In this document: in pieces, positions 61,831 through 64,000 of the stretch
Layout: the number at the start of each line of letters is the position of its first letter
Position numbering within the stretch: position 1 is the stretch's first letter
NCBI GenBank assembly: GCA_947627735.1
Contig: CANQXG010000001.1
Location: forward strand, 16,406-80,405
Direction: 5' to 3'
DNA length: 64,000 nt
From: an uncultured Oscillospiraceae bacterium
Lineage (GTDB): Bacteria; Bacillota; Clostridia; Oscillospirales; Oscillospiraceae
Translations under genes and position numbers: made by a program
The notes under the pieces: generated by a model
What the model saw: the letters and a program-made list of their open reading frames with translations, nothing else
Databases searched by the model: none
Told to the model about the DNA's origin: nothing

Positions 61831-64000
61831 ATGAGAAAAGCCGTGAAAATACTGTCCATGATCGTGGTGCTGAGCATGCTCCTGTCCATGAGCGCCTATG
61901 CCGCGCCCGTGTCCGGGTCTGACCTGCCGGTCGCATCAGAGGACGCTTCCGAGGCGGAGCCTGTGCCCGCCGAGGCTGCGGAGGACGCCGGGGAGGCCGA
62001 GCCGGCGGAAGAGCCGGAGGCGGACGCCCCCGCCCTGCCCGCGCCCATCGACCTGCCCACCGGCGAGACCGTCCAGGCGGACAGCCTGCCCCCCTCCGCC
62101 TACGCCGCCCTCACCGGCTATACAGGCCGGGACGGCGCCGGGGCCATCTATGTGGGCCAGGACGTGACCGGCGAGGCCGACATCGCCCTGGATCAGACCG
62201 TGGTGGGCGAGGGCTGCACCGCCGTGTACGCCCACGGGCCGGAGGCCAACGTGAGCATTACCGGGACCCTGTCGGTATACGACAGCGCCGCCGGGGAGAA
62301 CGCCAGCGACCTCACCGGCCAGGGCGCAGCCCTGGTGGCCCACGACGGGGCCGTGATGACCGTTTCCGGCGGCATCATCGGCGCGGCGGGCCTGGGTCGG
62401 GCGGGCCTGGTGGTCAGCGACGGCGCCACCGTCACCCTGACCGACAGCCAGCTCACCGTGCTGGGCGGGGACGCGGCGGAGGACTATGAGAACACCGCCG
62501 ACATGGCCGCGCCCCCCTGGGGTCTTGGCATCGCCGGCGGGGCGAGGGCCGTGAGCATGGTGGGCCAGGGTCCTGCCCTGGACCTGGTGCGCACCGGCGT
62601 CACCGCCGGCGGCTGGGGCGGCATATCCACCGATGTTTCCGGCCACGCCTCCGTCACCACCGTGGACAGCGACATCCGCCTGCTCCCCTCCGCCCTGGGC
62701 GGCGCCCAGTCCGGCTGGGCCATGCTGGGCTGTGGCAGCGGCGCGTACGGCTCCGGCTATGGCACCGCCTATACCGGCATGTCCGACCAGTACCACTACG
62801 GCCTGACCGTCTCCGGCGCCACCTATGGCGCCCTGCTGAGCGGCGCGGGCACCGCCTATTACGGCGCCTCGGAGGGCACCCTGCCCCTGTATGACGCCGC
62901 CGGCGAGCTGACCGGCGCCGAGGAGGGCGCGGGCCGGCCCAGCTCCATCCACAGCGTATTCGGCTTCCTTATGGCCGGCGACGTGTCCGACGGCGTGTAC
63001 GTGGAGGGCGGCTCCCAGGTGGAAACGGCTGGTGCCACGGTGCTGTACAAGGACGGCAACGGCGGCTTCTTCTTCCGTAACGCTGTCCTCCGGCCCGCCG
63101 ACGGCGTGCTGGTACAGATGATTGACGACGACAACGATGGCCGCATCGGCGACAGCCGGACTTATTCCGATGAAAAGATCGGCGCGGCGCCCGGCTTCCC
63201 CGGCCTGTCCGCCCCCCTGGCCCCGGAAGGCCAGGTCCCCTCCGGGGAGGAAACCGCTCCCGGGGAGGACCAGCTCTCTGTGGATGAACCCATGCCCATC
63301 GAGGAGGCGCCCGAGGAGGAAGCCGCCCCCGAGGAGGAAGTCACTTCTGAGGACGAAGCCGCCCCTGAGGAGGGCCACTTCCCCGCGGATATGCCCGCCC
63401 CCGTCGAGGACGCCCCTGAGGAGGAGCCTGTCATCGATCTGGATGGCCTGATGGGCCACGGCCCGGCGGTGCCCGCCCCCGACGGCGGCGCCCACCGGCT
63501 GAGCGTGACCTTCACCAACGGCGCGTATAAGGGTGACCTGTACAACGGCACCGGCTACTATGGCCAGAGCGGCGACGTTCTGTGCCTGACCGTGGGTGCC
63601 GGCGCGCTTCTCAACGGCGACGCGGCCCTCACCTCCATCGTGAAGGCCATCCCCTATTCCGACAAGGCCATGGAGGCCATCGCCGCCTGCGGCGAGGACG
63701 TGCAGTACGTGCTGCTGAACGCCGCGGGCCAGCCCACCGACGGCAGCGAGGACGACGCCGCCTATATCCAGTTCACCGGCTACACCGCCGATCAGTATTA
63801 CCTGCAGGGCCACGTGCAGAACATGCTCTTCGCCAACGGCTCCGCCGCCATCGATGTGACCGTGGAGGCCGGCGGCGTGTGGGTGATCGGCGAGCAGAGC
63901 CTGATCTCCGGCCTGACCATGGCCGACGGCGGCACGGTGTACGGCGCCGTCACGGAGAACGCCGACGGCACCTTGACGCTGCTGCCCGCCGCCGAGCCTC
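61831..64000 (+). CDS. Large secreted repeat protein (3' end beyond the window)
   Basis: At least 723 residues. A signal peptide ('ILSMIVVLSMLLSMSAYA') is followed by an acidic Ala/Glu/Pro linker (~30-75), then beta-helix-like repeats rich in Gly, Ala, Thr and Val with recurring 'DGATVTLTDS'-like steps. An EF-hand-type loop 'DDDNDGRIGD' lies near residue 430, and a second acidic stretch with PEEE repeats (about 465-540) splits the repeat region. AAGGGG lies 9 nt before the ATG. It is missed by the ORF track because no stop is in the window. It looks like an adhesin or surface-exposed polymer-binding protein; the exact family is not recognised. Confidence 0.8.
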   Translation, partial: MRKAVKILSMIVVLSMLLSMSAYAAPVSGSDLPVASEDASEAEPVPAEAAEDAGEAEPAEEPEADAPALPAPIDLPTGETVQADSLPPSAYAALTGYTGRDGAGAIYVGQDVTGEADIALDQTVVGEGCTAVYAHGPEANVSITGTLSVYDSAAGENASDLTGQGAALVAHDGAVMTVSGGIIGAAGLGRAGLVVSDGATVTLTDSQLTVLGGDAAEDYENTADMAAPPWGLGIAGGARAVSMVGQGPALDLVRTGVTAGGWGGISTDVSGHASVTTVDSDIRLLPSALGGAQSGWAMLGCGSGAYGSGYGTAYTGMSDQYHYGLTVSGATYGALLSGAGTAYYGASEGTLPLYDAAGELTGAEEGAGRPSSIHSVFGFLMAGDVSDGVYVEGGSQVETAGATVLYKDGNGGFFFRNAVLRPADGVLVQMIDDDNDGRIGDSRTYSDEKIGAAPGFPGLSAPLAPEGQVPSGEETAPGEDQLSVDEPMPIEEAPEEEAAPEEEVTSEDEAAPEEGHFPADMPAPVEDAPEEEPVIDLDGLMGHGPAVPAPDGGAHRLSVTFTNGAYKGDLYNGTGYYGQSGDVLCLTVGAGALLNGDAALTSIVKAIPYSDKAMEAIAACGEDVQYVLLNAAGQPTDGSEDDAAYIQFTGYTADQYYLQGHVQNMLFANGSAAIDVTVEAGGVWVIGEQSLISGLTMADGGTVYGAVTENADGTLTLLPAAEP

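Overview
The window looks like chromosomal DNA of a high-GC gut Clostridium, most probably Oscillospiraceae (Flavonifractor/Lawsonibacter/Intestinimonas-like). This rests on long-form single-chain PurL, split PurH plus archaeal-type PurO, an anaerobic NrdDG system, XpaC/TelA and TPM/LemA genes, and strong Shine-Dalgarno sites. No rRNA, tRNA or CRISPR array was found. The assignment is an inference from gene content, not from a marker gene.

Region 1 (1-24.2 kb, minus strand) is a surface-glycan locus that reads as one long operon, with many 4-base ATGA/GTGA overlaps. In transcription order it has three recombinase-like proteins without catalytic residues, a DUF4422 protein, a GlfT2-like galactofuranosyltransferase, and a sialyltransferase-like protein. 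Next come a nonulosonate set (NeuB-type synthase, KdsC-type phosphatase, CMP-sugar synthetase, Gfo/Idh/MocA oxidoreductase) and a radical SAM protein. They are followed by a PtmA-like SDR, a CBS-cupin protein, a second radical SAM protein, UDP-galactopyranose mutase and a GT2-DUF115 fusion. The operon ends with two YfhO membrane proteins and a GT2-GtrA fusion cut by the window edge.

The locus appears built for phase variation at two levels. A perfect 18-bp inverted repeat (23067-23084 / 23329-23346) encloses 244 bp holding a good sigma-A promoter that now points into the operon, plus a terminator facing the other way. An intact tyrosine recombinase gene lies directly beside it. Inside the operon, two genes carry long CT/GA dinucleotide tracts near their 5' ends: the radical SAM gene (22 units, in frame) and the SDR gene (27 nt, out of frame, so OFF here). 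A YfhO gene also carries a G9 run.

Region 2 (24.3-25.9 kb) has a CHAP/peptidoglycan-binding amidase-like protein and thymidylate kinase.

Region 3 (26-42.2 kb, minus strand) is a purine operon, purE-C-F-M-N-purO-purH-mutS-like-purD-purL-guaB-fhs. It is driven by a clear promoter and a ZTP (pfl) riboswitch in front of purE. Together with fhs, which makes 10-formyl-THF for PurN and PurH, this gives a self-consistent folate/purine circuit.

Region 4 (42.4-56.4 kb) is housekeeping: a Na/Pi symporter with a PhoU domain, asnB, an acyl-ACP thioesterase, nrdDG with an NrdR box inside the promoter spacer, a dicarboxylate/amino-acid symporter divergent from an AraC regulator, an RluA-type pseudouridine synthase, secG, gpsA, an ArsC-like protein and RNase J.

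Region 5 (56.4-64 kb) holds recR, an xpaC-telA-lemA-TPM cluster on the plus strand, a J-domain/zinc-ribbon membrane pair on the minus strand, and the 5' part of a large secreted repeat protein that runs off the window.
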